64,000 bases of DNA, from contig NZ_UUIS01000023.1 of NCBI RefSeq assembly GCF_900589395.1, positions 1 to 64,000 of the forward strand, given 5' to 3'. Each line of letters starts with the position of its first letter. Position 1 is the stretch's first letter. Shown piece by piece: positions 51,372 to 60,740 of this stretch. The position numbers and the translations under genes were made by a program. This DNA comes from Pseudomonas viridiflava. GTDB taxonomy: Bacteria > Pseudomonadota > Gammaproteobacteria > Pseudomonadales > Pseudomonadaceae. The notes under the pieces were generated by a model. The model was not told the origin of the DNA, searched no databases, and was given only the letters and a program-made list of their open reading frames with translations.

Positions 51372-51567
51372 GTAGGAGCGCGCTCTGCCCGCGACCGAGT
51401 GCGTAGCGCTCGCAAAATTTGTGCAACGCCACAAATGCTGGACTGTGGACGCGTTCAAAATCTATGAAACGCCACAAGTTTACGACTGCTACCCCATCCG
51501 GGATCTATGAAACGCCACAATTTTACGACTGCTAACGCACTCGGTCGCGGGCAAGCGCGCTCCTACA
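51372..51567. repeat. REPIN-like element 3
   Basis: The left arm starts GTAGGAGCGCGCTCTGCCC at 51372; the right arm ends GGGCAAGCGCGCTCCTACA at 51567. The core differs from element 1 but again holds repeated motifs: GAAACGCCACAA-like units at about 51424, 51466 and 51508. Confidence 0.8.
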
Positions 51568-51589
51568 GGGGGTGAATCAGAGGTGCGCC

Positions 51590-53989
51590 TTACGGCAACT
51601 CCAGCAACTGACTCAGGGCCTGGAACAGGTCCTGGGCATTCACCGGTTTCTGCAGTACCAGGCTGCCCGGCAGGTCCAGGCCGTGCAGTTCGGCATAGCC
51701 GGTCAGGAACACCACCGGCAGGTTCGCAAAGCGTTCGCGTGCCGCATGGGCCATTTGCGCGCCGTTGAAGCCTGGCATCGCGAAGTCGGTGAGCAGCAGG
51801 TCGACCTGGTCGTCGAGCATTTCCAGCGCCTGTTCACCGCTGCTGGCCTCGCGCACTTTGAAACCCTGCACCCGCAACATGTCGCCGATCAGGTCGCGCA
51901 CCGGGTCATCGTCGTCGACCAGCAGGATAGAGCGGTCCTGGCCGTTGCCGGCCGGCGTCAGATGGGCACGGCCCGACGCCTGCGGTTGGGGCTGCTGCTG
52001 GACAGCGGCCTCGCTCGTGCGCTGCACGGCCGGCAGGTAGACGCTGACTTCGGTGCCGCGCCCCGGGGCGGTGTCAATGCTCACGCCACCGCCCGATTGT
52101 TTGGCAAAGCCAAACACCTGGGCCAGGCCCAGGCCCGATCCTTTGCCGATGTCCTTGGTCGTGAAGAACGGCTCGAAGACCTTGGCCAGCACGTCCTGGC
52201 TCATCCCCGAGCCGGTGTCGCGGATCGACAGCACCACATAATCGCCGCAATCGGGGTCTTCAGGGCGCTGTGGCCGTTCGCTGACCTGGGTGTTGCGCGT
52301 GCACAGGGTCAACTGGCCGCCATTGGGCATGGCGTCGCGGGCGTTGATCGCCAGGTTGAGAATGATCATCTCGGTCTGGGTCGGGTCGGTCAGCGCCTGC
52401 CAGAGGTCCTCGGACAGGTCCAGACGCACCAGGATATTGCCGCCCAGGGTGCGGCGCAGCAGCTCTTCAAGTCCGCGCAGCGTGTCGTTGAGGTGCAGCG
52501 CCACCGGCTCCAGGCGCTGGCGCCGCGAGAACGCCAGCAATTGCGAAGTGAGCTTGGCGCCGCGCTCGCCGGCTTCGCGAATGTGCTTGAGACGCCGGGT
52601 GGCTTTTTCCAGGTCCTGCTTGCTCAGGTCGCGCTCCAGAAAACTGGAGCCGGTAATGATCACGGTCAGCAGGTTGTTGAAGTCATGGGCAACGCCTGCG
52701 GTCAACTGGCCGACCGCTTCCAGGCGTTGCATCTGTTGCAGCGCCGCCTCGATGCGCTCGCGCTCGGCAATCTGGTCGCGCAGGCGGGTGTTGGCTTCGG
52801 CCAGTCCCTGTGTGGCTTCACGCTCGCTGGTAATGTCGCGGGCCACCACATAAAGCAGCGTGTCTTCGGGTACCACCACCCAGGACAGCCAGCGCTGGCT
52901 GCCACTGGCATGACGAATGCGTCCGGTAAAGCGCACGCTGCTGTGGTTCTGGGCCAGGATCGCAAGCTCGTTCAGGAAGGCGTCACGGTCCTCGTCGGGC
53001 AGCAGTGTCATCAGTGAGGTCTGGGCCAGGGCCTGGCGCGTAAAGCCCAAGGCATTTTCCCAGGCCGGATTGAGCGCCACCGGGGTCAGGTCCTTGTTGA
53101 ACACGCCCAGCAGATCCTGGGATAACTCCCACGCACGGTCGCGCTCGCGGGTGCGGCGCTCGACCCGCTCACCGAGCATTTCGTTGAGCTGCTTGAGTGC
53201 CTGGGTGGCCTGGCGCTGCTGATGAATGTCCTGCAACACCCCGGAAAAACGCACGCAGTGGCCATCCACCACCCGGGCCTGGCCGCTGCTGAGCAGCCAG
53301 CGCGGTTCTTTGCCTGCGATCATGCAGCGAAATTCCATTCGGTAGCGGCCATCGCTGTCGGGCGCCATGGCGCGTTCCACGGCCTGGCGCACGGCCGGTT
53401 CGTCATCGGCATGGATGCCGGCATAGAACAGGTCGATGTGCATCTCGGTGTTCGACGGCAAGCCGAACAGGGCCTTGCAACGCTCATCCCAGATCAACTG
53501 GTCTTCGGTGGGCCGATAATCCCAGGTGCCCATGCCGGCGGCATCGATGGCGATCCGGGCGCGGGCTTCGACATCGGCCAGGGCTTCTTCGGCACGGCGC
53601 CGGCGCTGGCGTTCCTGGACTTCGGTCAGGGCGCGCTTGACGGCCTTGGGCAGCAGTGACAGGTTCTTTTTCAGAATGTAGTCGGTGGCGCCCAGGCGGA
53701 TCATTTCCACGGCGTGTTCTTCGCCGTAAACGCCGGAGAGAAAAATGAATGGTGTATCAGGGGCCAGGCGCTGGGCAATGGCCAGCACCTCGCTGCCCGA
53801 CGAGCCGGGCAGCACGCAGTCGCACAGGATCAGGTCGAAACGGTGCTCTTGCAGAGCCTGTTGCGCGCCGACATGGTCGTAGACCTGGCGGGCCTGGATC
53901 AGCAGATCACCACGTTCCAGGCGCATCAGGGTCAGCTCGGCATCCATCGAGCTGTCTTCGACTATCAGAAGTTTTATCGGCTTGGACAA
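51590..53989 (-). CDS. Hybrid histidine kinase: REC-PAS-PAS-HK-REC
   Basis: A 799-residue cytoplasmic kinase. REC1 (residues ~5-125) has phospho-acceptor D57 (LILCDCVLPG). Two PAS regions follow (~140-260 and ~285-395), then HisKA with H435 (TAGVAHDFNNLLTV), an HATPase domain (NLAINARDAMPNGG, DTGSGM, GSGLGLAQVFGF) and REC2 with D735 (LLTDFAMPGF). It has no membrane segment. It lies 13 bp behind the response regulator and phytochrome genes on the same strand, so it probably works in the same light or redox phosphorelay. Confidence 0.88.
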   Translation of the reverse strand: MSKPIKLLIVEDSSMDAELTLMRLERGDLLIQARQVYDHVGAQQALQEHRFDLILCDCVLPGSSGSEVLAIAQRLAPDTPFIFLSGVYGEEHAVEMIRLGATDYILKKNLSLLPKAVKRALTEVQERQRRRRAEEALADVEARARIAIDAAGMGTWDYRPTEDQLIWDERCKALFGLPSNTEMHIDLFYAGIHADDEPAVRQAVERAMAPDSDGRYRMEFRCMIAGKEPRWLLSSGQARVVDGHCVRFSGVLQDIHQQRQATQALKQLNEMLGERVERRTRERDRAWELSQDLLGVFNKDLTPVALNPAWENALGFTRQALAQTSLMTLLPDEDRDAFLNELAILAQNHSSVRFTGRIRHASGSQRWLSWVVVPEDTLLYVVARDITSEREATQGLAEANTRLRDQIAERERIEAALQQMQRLEAVGQLTAGVAHDFNNLLTVIITGSSFLERDLSKQDLEKATRRLKHIREAGERGAKLTSQLLAFSRRQRLEPVALHLNDTLRGLEELLRRTLGGNILVRLDLSEDLWQALTDPTQTEMIILNLAINARDAMPNGGQLTLCTRNTQVSERPQRPEDPDCGDYVVLSIRDTGSGMSQDVLAKVFEPFFTTKDIGKGSGLGLAQVFGFAKQSGGGVSIDTAPGRGTEVSVYLPAVQRTSEAAVQQQPQPQASGRAHLTPAGNGQDRSILLVDDDDPVRDLIGDMLRVQGFKVREASSGEQALEMLDDQVDLLLTDFAMPGFNGAQMAHAARERFANLPVVFLTGYAELHGLDLPGSLVLQKPVNAQDLFQALSQLLELP

Positions 53990-54002
53990 CTTCCAGGCTC
54001 CG

Positions 54003-54470
54003 TCAGTTATTGCGTCGACGATTCAGACGCAACGACCCCGGTGGAGGTTCATTAAGCACGGCCCAGAAAATACCCAGGTCGGAAATCGCCGCGACGAATT
54101 CCTTGAATTCGACCGGCTTGACCACGTACGCATTGACGCCCAGCTCGTAGGCCCGCAACAGGTCGGGCTCTTCGCGCGAGGAGGTCAGCATCACCGTGGG
54201 GATACTGCGCAGCTCAGGGGTGTCGCGCACCACCTTGAGCACTTCCAGGCCATCGACCTTGGGCAGCTTGAGGTCCAGCAGCAGGACCGCCGGGTTACCG
54301 TCGTCACGGGCGGCGAAGGCATGGCGGCGCAACAGGTAGTCCAGAGCGTCGGCACCGTCACGCAGCACAATGACTTCGTTGGCCAACTGGCTGCGCTCCA
54401 GCGCGACAAGCGTCAACTCCAGGTCCCTGGGGTTGTCTTCGACCAACAGAATGGGTTTGAGCATCTTCAA
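54003..54470 (-). CDS. Single-domain response regulator (Rcp1-like)
   Basis: A 155-residue receiver with no output domain. Phospho-acceptor D66 (VLLLDLKLPKVDGLEVL), acidic pocket E11/D12 (LLVEDNPRDLEL), and switch Thr/Ser plus Lys in MLTSSRE and YVVKPVEF. Such receivers are the usual partner of bacteriophytochromes. Sits between the phytochrome and hybrid-kinase genes with 9- and 13-bp gaps, so it is one operon. Confidence 0.9.
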   Translation of the reverse strand: MKMLKPILLVEDNPRDLELTLVALERSQLANEVIVLRDGADALDYLLRRHAFAARDDGNPAVLLLDLKLPKVDGLEVLKVVRDTPELRSIPTVMLTSSREEPDLLRAYELGVNAYVVKPVEFKEFVAAISDLGIFWAVLNEPPPGSLRLNRRRNN

Positions 54471-54479
54471 CGAGTTCCA

Positions 54480-56729
54480 TCAATCATGTGAAATGTGGCG
54501 GGGAAGGGCAAAGTAGAACGTCGCGCCCTGGTCGATCTGGCCTTCGGCCCAGACCCGGCCGTCGTGCCGCTCAATGATACGCCTGACACTGGCCAGGCCA
54601 ATACCGGTGCCTTCGAAATCTTCCATCCGGTGCAGGCGCTGGAAGACCCCGAACAACTTGTTGGCATAGGCCATGTCGAACCCGACACCGTTGTCGCGAA
54701 TGTACACCACGGTTTCATCGCGGGTCTTGTCGGCACCGATCTCGATGCGCGCCGGAGTGCGGTCACGGGTGTACTTGATGGCATTGGCAATCAGATTCTG
54801 CAGGGCCAGGTTGATGAAGGCCGGGTCGGCGATCACCTTGGGCAGGGCGGCCACTTCCCAGACAATGTCCCGGCCCTCGTAGTCGGGCTTGAGGTCGACT
54901 CGTATGGATTCGACCAGCGCATTGAGGTCGACATCGGACATGTGCAGCGCCGAACGACCCATTTGCGAGAAATTGAGCAGGTTGTCGACCAGCGTGCCGG
55001 CAAAACGTGCCGCATCTTCTATATGTTTCAAAAAGCGCAACCCACGCTCGGACAGCGCCGAGCCTTCGATCTCGCTCAGCAGCTCGGTGTACCCGGCAAT
55101 ATGCCGCAGCGGTGCGCGCAGGTCGTGGGAGACGCTATAGGAGAACGCCTCAAGTTCCTTGTTCGAACGCAACAGCTCGCCGGTCAGTTGCGCCAGCTCT
55201 TCGGCCTTGCGCAGCACGATGCCCAGCACCGCGCCGCGCAATTCGGTCGCGCCTTCGATGATCCAGGGGTGCCAAGGCGCCGAGTAGCCGCGCACTTCCT
55301 GTTGCCAGGTGTCGAAGCTGTGCCGCGGGCTGAGGCTGCCCTGTGCGTTGATGTCTTTCTCGGGGCGGCCGGCCCAGTTCACCGTACGCGCCTGTTCCGG
55401 GCGGAACCACACCAGGTAGTGCGAGTGGATCTGGGAAATGGCCACCGCCAGCACACCGGCGGCATGGCGCGCCAGCTCCGGCAGTTCTTCGATGTCGCGC
55501 TGCACATTGTCGGTGTGGAAGATCGTCTCGTCGCTGCGATGGGCCAGCCAGTGCACCAGCGCATTGACCAGAGAAGCAGGCGGGGTGCTGCCGATCAGGT
55601 CGCAGCGGTCGGCGGAAATGATCGCGGCCCCCTGGGCGTCGGCAAACGCCAGCAACACTTGGGGCAATTGCAGCAGGCCATCGCTGACACTGTCGTGGTC
55701 AGCCATCGAGGACAACATCTGCACGATGCGCTGACGCTGGTCGAGCAACTGCCGGGTGCTGCCATGCGATTCATACGATTCGATCTGCAGCGACAATACG
55801 CTGCCGAGCAATTCACACGCGGTACGGGTCTGGAAGTCGACCGGACGTGGCTGCTCATGGTGGCAGGAAATCAGCCCCCAGAGCTTGCCGCCGACCACGA
55901 TCGACAACGACATCGAGGCCATCGTGCCCATGTTGCGCATGTATTGCAGGTGCACCGGCGAGACGCTGCGCAGGGACGTGAACGTCATGTCCAGCGGTTT
56001 GCCGGTGCGCGGGTTGAGGGTCGGCACCAGCGGCGAGGGCTGGTAGTTGGCATCCTGGATCAGGCGGATCCGGTTGATCCGGTACAGTTCGCGCGCCTGC
56101 GCAGGGATGTCGGACGCCGGAAAGCTCAGGCCCAGGTAGTTGGGATAACCGGGATCGGCTTGCTCGGCCAGCACCAGGCCGTTGCCGTCGGCGTCGAAAC
56201 GGTAGGCCTTGACCCGGCCGAAACCGGTGATGCGCTTGATCTGTTGCACCGAGCTTTGCAGGAGTGCTTCAAGACTGGAAAGCTGCTGCAGGCCGCTGAC
56301 GAAAGCACGCACCAATGGATAGAAATCGCCACGGACAGGCCCGTGATCAGCGCGGACCGGCTCGAGCTCGACGATCAGGACCTGATCGTGACGATGCACC
56401 AGTACGGTCAGGCGCTGCGCATCCGGCGATCCATGGCGCAGACGCACGTCGCCGATATGAAAAGGGTAGATCTCCTGGTCGGGCAGGCGGTCCAGGTGCT
56501 GGCTCAGGTCGAAGTCTTCGCTCACCAGTTCGGCAAAATGACGTCCCGTCAGTTGGGCGGCAGGCATTCCCAGCCAGTATTCGGCATTTTCGCTGGCTTG
56601 CAGGATCTGCAGGCGGGCTTCATCGACCACCAGCACAAAGCCATGCGGCTGGATGCTGCCGGGAATCTGGATCGGTTCCTGGCTGCAACGCTCGATGGCT
56701 TGATTCAATGCGGTGTCGGCAGTAGACAA
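54480..56729 (-). CDS. bphP: Bacteriophytochrome histidine kinase
   Basis: A 749-residue photoreceptor: PAS (residues ~20-120), GAF (~140-310), PHY (~320-500) and kinase (~510-749). The biliverdin-binding Cys is C15 (ERCSQEPIQIPGSI); PASDIP (204-209) and H260 (SPVHLQYM) are the chromophore-pocket signatures. The kinase has H535 (SYSVSHDLRAPL), NLIANAIKYT, DNGVGFD and GIGLASVRRII. It should sense red/far-red light. No bphO heme oxygenase gene is adjacent, so biliverdin must come from elsewhere. First gene of the three-gene operon. Confidence 0.92.
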   Translation of the reverse strand: MSTADTALNQAIERCSQEPIQIPGSIQPHGFVLVVDEARLQILQASENAEYWLGMPAAQLTGRHFAELVSEDFDLSQHLDRLPDQEIYPFHIGDVRLRHGSPDAQRLTVLVHRHDQVLIVELEPVRADHGPVRGDFYPLVRAFVSGLQQLSSLEALLQSSVQQIKRITGFGRVKAYRFDADGNGLVLAEQADPGYPNYLGLSFPASDIPAQARELYRINRIRLIQDANYQPSPLVPTLNPRTGKPLDMTFTSLRSVSPVHLQYMRNMGTMASMSLSIVVGGKLWGLISCHHEQPRPVDFQTRTACELLGSVLSLQIESYESHGSTRQLLDQRQRIVQMLSSMADHDSVSDGLLQLPQVLLAFADAQGAAIISADRCDLIGSTPPASLVNALVHWLAHRSDETIFHTDNVQRDIEELPELARHAAGVLAVAISQIHSHYLVWFRPEQARTVNWAGRPEKDINAQGSLSPRHSFDTWQQEVRGYSAPWHPWIIEGATELRGAVLGIVLRKAEELAQLTGELLRSNKELEAFSYSVSHDLRAPLRHIAGYTELLSEIEGSALSERGLRFLKHIEDAARFAGTLVDNLLNFSQMGRSALHMSDVDLNALVESIRVDLKPDYEGRDIVWEVAALPKVIADPAFINLALQNLIANAIKYTRDRTPARIEIGADKTRDETVVYIRDNGVGFDMAYANKLFGVFQRLHRMEDFEGTGIGLASVRRIIERHDGRVWAEGQIDQGATFYFALPRHISHD

Positions 56730-57035
56730 GAGAGATTCTCCTGGAGTGTCCGTTCTATCGAGGCCGGAGGCTCTGGCGCAGGATCTATCCCATGCACGGT
56801 ACCAGAAAGCGCTTCATAAGGCTGTCTCACGCACGCAAAAGCATTCATTTGCAGGTAAAAATCCTGCTTTTTCAGCAGCGTTTACGGCCGGCAATGCTGT
56901 AGACCGCTGGCAGCGCAAAAAACGGGCTTTTCCACGACAACCTCATCCCTGGCGCGCGACCGATGCGTGGACAGGTCTGGGGTGGCTGCGATACGCCGCT
57001 TCAAGGCGTGTGCAGCCAGCGCAGGGTTCACCGCA
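56730..57035. other. Gap of 306 bp without a recognised gene
   Basis: Holds the upstream region of bphP and the downstream end of the ClpP-like gene. I see no conserved ORF and no clear promoter. The open frames have no domain signature. Confidence 0.4.
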
Positions 57036-57587
57036 TCAGTTATGAACGCAATGACTCACATGCTCGTCGGTGAGCAGCGGCGCGTCGATGGCATGGATCA
57101 CCCCGCACGCCAGGGCCTGTTGCGGGTCGAGGATGCGCGGGGCAGCCGTCAGGTACTTTTCGGTTTCAAGGGTTTCCTGCGCGCCCTGGGTGCGCTCGGC
57201 CAGGATGCGGCAGTACAGGTGCATGTCGTAGTCCAGGCTCATGGTGTACTCGGACATCCGTGAGTGGTCCACCGCGCCACTGAGGTGCCAGTGAAAGGGG
57301 TGGAACAGAAACTTGCTGTGCGGGGAGGCGGTGCGATGCTCGCCGGCCATGAAGATGACATTGCCCATCGATTCGATCGTGCCCAGGTTATGGGTGTGCA
57401 CCGGCATGGGCAGGGTCAGGAGAAAGTTGTACAGGCTGAAGCCATAACTGCATTCGCCGCCCATGGTTGCCAGGTTGATCACCAGGCGGGTGGCTTGCTG
57501 TTGAGCAGCCAACGAGGCTTTTTCAATCAGTTTGCCGCAGGTGGTCGAGTTGATCGGGGCCGTGAAGTTGATGATATGAACCGCCAT
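57036..57587 (-). CDS. ClpP-like protease-fold protein with doubtful triad
   Basis: A 183-residue ClpP/crotonase-fold protein. S73 in GTIESMGNVIFMAG corresponds to the ClpP nucleophile and H96 in KFLFHPFHWHLSG to the ClpP His. The Asp that ClpP carries in ERDRFLSA appears as Pro (AAPRILDPQQALACG), so the triad is probably incomplete. It is shorter than ClpP (~200) and has no signal. No ATPase partner adjoins it. AAGAGG stands eight bases before ATG 57587. Role unknown; it might be a membrane-protein protease relative or a non-peptidase. Confidence 0.65.
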   Translation of the reverse strand: MAVHIINFTAPINSTTCGKLIEKASLAAQQQATRLVINLATMGGECSYGFSLYNFLLTLPMPVHTHNLGTIESMGNVIFMAGEHRTASPHSKFLFHPFHWHLSGAVDHSRMSEYTMSLDYDMHLYCRILAERTQGAQETLETEKYLTAAPRILDPQQALACGVIHAIDAPLLTDEHVSHCVHN

Positions 57588-57749
57588 GTCCAGCACCTCT
57601 TGTTGATGAGCGCTGACATCACGGTTTCAGGGGCCTGACAGGAGCGCTCCACATCGAATTTCATTATCAACTGTCTACAGGATAGCAATGCTTTGCAGGA
57701 GGGGTGGGGTGCGACGTGCCCGGCATTGACGTCCGGGCACGCCTGGGCT

Positions 57750-58589
57750 TCAGTCCAGGTCGGTGGCCTGATGACGCTCGGCCACCTGGCTGGCTTCATC
57801 GCCCCAGGTGCGGTTCACCCGCTGACCGCGCTGCACGGCCGGGCGCTTGGCAATGGCCTCGGCCCAGCGTTGCACGTGGGTGTAGTCCTGCACCGACAGA
57901 AACTCGGCGGCCGAGTACAGGTGGCCACGCACCAGTTGGCCGTACCACGGCCAGACGGCAATGTCGGCGATGGTGTAGGTATCGCCGCCCAGGTACGGGC
58001 TTTCGGCCAGGCGCCGATCAAGCACATCCAGCTGGCGCTTGGCTTCCATGGCGAAGCGGTTGATCGGGTACTCCAGTTTTTCCGGCGCATAGGCATAGAA
58101 ATGCCCGAAGCCGCCGCCCAGATAAGGCGCCGCGCCCATTTGCCAGAACAACCAGTTCAGGGTTTCGGCACGGCCAGCGGGGTCCTTGGGCAGGAATTCG
58201 CCGAATTTCTCTGCCAGGTACAGCAGGATCGAGCCCGACTCGAACAAGCGAATCGGTGGCTCGACGCTGCGGTCCAGCAATGCCGGAATCTTTGAGTTGG
58301 GATTGATTTCGACAAAACCGCTGGAGAACTGCTCGCCTTCACCGATGCGGATCAGCCAGGCATCGTATTCAGCGCCGCTGTGCCCCAAGGCCAACAGCTC
58401 TTCAAGCAGGATGGTCACTTTCACGCCATTGGGCGTGGCCAGCGAGTGCAATTGCAGCGGGTGCTTGCCAACCGGCAGGGCCTTGTCGTGCGTGGGGCCG
58501 GCCACAGGTCGGTTGATGCTGGCAAAGTTGCCGCCGGACGGGGCTTCGTGGGTCCATACCTTGGGCGGAACGTAAACGGGTTGGGTCAT
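57750..58589 (-). CDS. yghU: Glutathione S-transferase, YghU-type
   Basis: A 279-residue GST: N-terminal thioredoxin-like domain with the YghU signature SLATPNGVKVTILLEEL and ESGSILLYLAEKFG, and a helical C-terminal domain (WQMGAAPYLGGGFGHFYAYAP). The Thr-x-Asn pair at ATPNGVK binds glutathione, as in disulfide-bond oxidoreductase GSTs rather than classical transferases. Monocistronic. Confidence 0.88.
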   Translation of the reverse strand: MTQPVYVPPKVWTHEAPSGGNFASINRPVAGPTHDKALPVGKHPLQLHSLATPNGVKVTILLEELLALGHSGAEYDAWLIRIGEGEQFSSGFVEINPNSKIPALLDRSVEPPIRLFESGSILLYLAEKFGEFLPKDPAGRAETLNWLFWQMGAAPYLGGGFGHFYAYAPEKLEYPINRFAMEAKRQLDVLDRRLAESPYLGGDTYTIADIAVWPWYGQLVRGHLYSAAEFLSVQDYTHVQRWAEAIAKRPAVQRGQRVNRTWGDEASQVAERHQATDLD

Positions 58590-58791
58590 GCCGGAAAATC
58601 TCCTGGAGGTCGCCGCCGATGGCAGAGCACAGCGCGACGGTATTCGAAGGGTCAGAATCAGGCCGTATGTCGGTCTGGACAGACGCCATCATGGCGCAGG
58701 TCGTGACGGATGGGCAGCCCCCGATGATGCGCTTGACCGTTCTGGTGCGTCGAGCCATGGCAATGCCCCCGGCCGTGATCGCAAAGCCGCC

Positions 58792-58832
58792 TTGCTGGAT
58801 GGCACAGAAGAAATCATAATGAAAATCAATAC
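58792..58832 (+). promoter_or_regulatory. Promoter with Fur box for the metal importer operon
   Basis: TTGCTG (58792-58797) and CATAAT (58815-58820) are 17 bp apart. ATAATGAAAATCAATAC (58816-58832) matches the core Fur consensus ATAATGATAATCATTAT at 14 of 17 positions, overlapping the -10. Iron (or Mn) repression by Fur is likely. The 347-bp gap otherwise holds no convincing gene. Confidence 0.6.
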
Positions 58833-58936
58833 CATCCAGGTTGCCCGCTTTTGCAGGTCATTGATTTGTCTTGGCATCGCAGTGCGAGCGGGGTGATTCA
58901 TCACACCGGAAGTTTTTCCGCCAAGAGGTGCTGCAC

Positions 58937-59863
58937 ATGCTGAACCGCCACAAGCGCTGGACACGCCTGACCCTCGGCGCCGTGCTGGCCGCCTGGACAC
59001 TGTTGTCAACCGTGCCGGCCCTGGCCCAGGAAAAACTCAAGGTGGTCACCACCTTCACCGTCATTGCCGACATGGCGCGCAACGTGGCAGGCGAAGCCGC
59101 CACGGTAGAGTCGATCACCAGGCCCGGCGCCGAAATCCACAACTACTCACCCACACCCGGCGATCTGCGCCGCGCCCAGGGCGCGCAACTGATCCTGTGG
59201 AACGGCCTTAACCTTGAACTGTGGTTCGAAAAGTTCTTCCAGAACCTCAGGAATGTTCCCGGCGTGGTGGTCTCCCAAGGCATCGAGCCGATGAGCATCG
59301 GCGAGGGGCCGTATACCGGCAAGCCCAACCCGCATGCCTGGATGTCCTCGGCCAATGCGCTGATCTACGTCGATAACATTCGCGACGCCTTCATCCAGCA
59401 CGACCCGGCCAACGCCGACACTTACCGCCGCAATGCCGAGGCCTACAAGGCCCGCATCCAGGCGGCGATCACGCCACTGCGCGACCAGTTGCAACAGATC
59501 GCGCCTGACCGGCGCTGGCTGGTCACCAGCGAAGGGGCTTTCTCTTACCTGGCCCGCGACCTGGACCTCAAGGAGCTGTACCTGTGGCCGATCAACGCCG
59601 ATCAACAAGGCACGCCGCAACAGGTGCGCAAGGTCATCGATCAGGTCAGGGCACAGCACATTGCCACGGTATTCAGCGAAAGCACCGTGTCGGATAAACC
59701 GGCCCGCCAGGTTGCCCGCGAAACCGGCGCGCATTACGGTGGCGTCCTGTATGTCGATTCGCTCAGCGAGCCCGAGGGCCCGGTGCCGACTTACATCGAC
59801 CTGCTGCGCGTGACCACTGAAACCCTGACCAAAGGCCTGCAGGCCGGGCAGCCTCATGACTGA
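58937..59863 (+). CDS. sitA: Metal ABC transporter substrate-binding protein, SitA-like
   Basis: A 308-residue periplasmic protein with a signal peptide ([20 protein letters not shown]). The cluster A-I metal-binding set is H68 (EIHNYSP), H133 (NPHAWMS), E199 (TSEGAFSYL) and D274 (YVDSLSE), the His-His-Glu-Asp pattern of Mn/Fe-binding relatives; the long His-rich loop of zinc-specific ZnuA is absent. AGAGG precedes ATG 58937. First gene of a four-gene operon behind a Fur box. Confidence 0.88.
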   Translation: MLNRHKRWTRLTLGAVLAAWTLLSTVPALAQEKLKVVTTFTVIADMARNVAGEAATVESITRPGAEIHNYSPTPGDLRRAQGAQLILWNGLNLELWFEKFFQNLRNVPGVVVSQGIEPMSIGEGPYTGKPNPHAWMSSANALIYVDNIRDAFIQHDPANADTYRRNAEAYKARIQAAITPLRDQLQQIAPDRRWLVTSEGAFSYLARDLDLKELYLWPINADQQGTPQQVRKVIDQVRAQHIATVFSESTVSDKPARQVARETGAHYGGVLYVDSLSEPEGPVPTYIDLLRVTTETLTKGLQAGQPHD

Positions 59864-60740
59864 TTCGACAAGCGCCACTCACCACCAACGCGGGCCCGGC
59901 ATTGAGGTGACCGATGTCACGGTGACCTACCGCAACGGCCACACAGCCCTGCGCGAGGCCAGCTTCAGCATTCCGGCCGGCACCATTACCGCCTTGGTGG
60001 GCGTCAATGGCGCCGGCAAATCCACCCTGTTCAAGGCGTTGATGGGCTTCGTGGGCCTTGCCCGGGGCGACATCCGCGTGCTGGGTCTTTCGGTGCGCGA
60101 GGTGCTCAAGCGCAACCTGGTGGCCTATGTGCCGCAGGCCGAAGAAGTTGACTGGAGCTTTCCGGTGCTGGTCGAAGACGTGGTGATGATGGGCCGTTAT
60201 GGCCACATGGGCATGCTGCGCATCGCCCGCAAACAGGACCGCGAGGCCGTGGCGGCCGCGCTGGCGCGGGTGGGCATGACCGAACTGGCCAGGCGCCAGA
60301 TCGGCGAACTGTCCGGTGGACAGAAAAAGCGCGTGTTTCTGGCCCGGGCACTGGCCCAGGACGGTCGGGTCATTCTGCTCGACGAACCGTTCACCGGGGT
60401 CGACGTCAATACCGAGGACCAGATCATCGCGCTGCTGCGTGAGTTGCGTGACGAGGGGCGGGTGATGCTGGTATCGACCCACAACCTGGGCTCGGTGCCG
60501 GAGTTCTGCGACCGCACCGTGCTGGTGAAAAACACCGTGCTGGCCTACGGCCTGACCGAAGAGGTGTTCACCCAGGGCAACCTGGAGCAGGCCTTCGGCG
60601 GGGTGTTGCGGCACTTCATGATCAACCATGCCCTGGGTGATGCCGGGCAGCGGGTCGGCATCTTCACCGACGACGAACGCCCCTTGGTGATCCGCGACGG
60701 TGTAGCCAGCCGCCGTGGCGACGGAGCCTCGTCATCGTGA
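59856..60740 (+). CDS. sitB: Metal ABC transporter ATPase, SitB-like
   Basis: A 294-residue ABC ATPase: Walker [16 protein letters not shown] signature [16 protein letters not shown], Walker [14 protein letters not shown], and His-switch VSTHNLGS. It powers Mn/Fe import with the two permeases downstream. It overlaps the substrate-binding gene by eight bases. Confidence 0.9.
   Translation: MTDSTSATHHQRGPGIEVTDVTVTYRNGHTALREASFSIPAGTITALVGVNGAGKSTLFKALMGFVGLARGDIRVLGLSVREVLKRNLVAYVPQAEEVDWSFPVLVEDVVMMGRYGHMGMLRIARKQDREAVAAALARVGMTELARRQIGELSGGQKKRVFLARALAQDGRVILLDEPFTGVDVNTEDQIIALLRELRDEGRVMLVSTHNLGSVPEFCDRTVLVKNTVLAYGLTEEVFTQGNLEQAFGGVLRHFMINHALGDAGQRVGIFTDDERPLVIRDGVASRRGDGASSS

Noticed and set aside
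50927-51415. Minus-strand frame starting MRALRTRSRAERAPT, also found at 32264-32473
   Set aside because: The shared N-terminus is only translation of the repeated REPIN-like arm, not a protein family.
51572-53017. Plus-strand open frame of 481 codons
   Set aside because: Antisense shadow of the hybrid histidine kinase; no recognisable family.
54495-56819. Plus-strand open frame of 774 codons
   Set aside because: It is antisense to the bacteriophytochrome gene, whose domains and catalytic residues are all recognisable. The reverse frame is a high-GC shadow with no domain.
58819-58896. Short ORF MKINTIQVARFCR as leader peptide before the metal importer
   Set aside because: Its ATG lies inside the Fur box next to the -10 element, so it is probably not transcribed as a leader; no further support.
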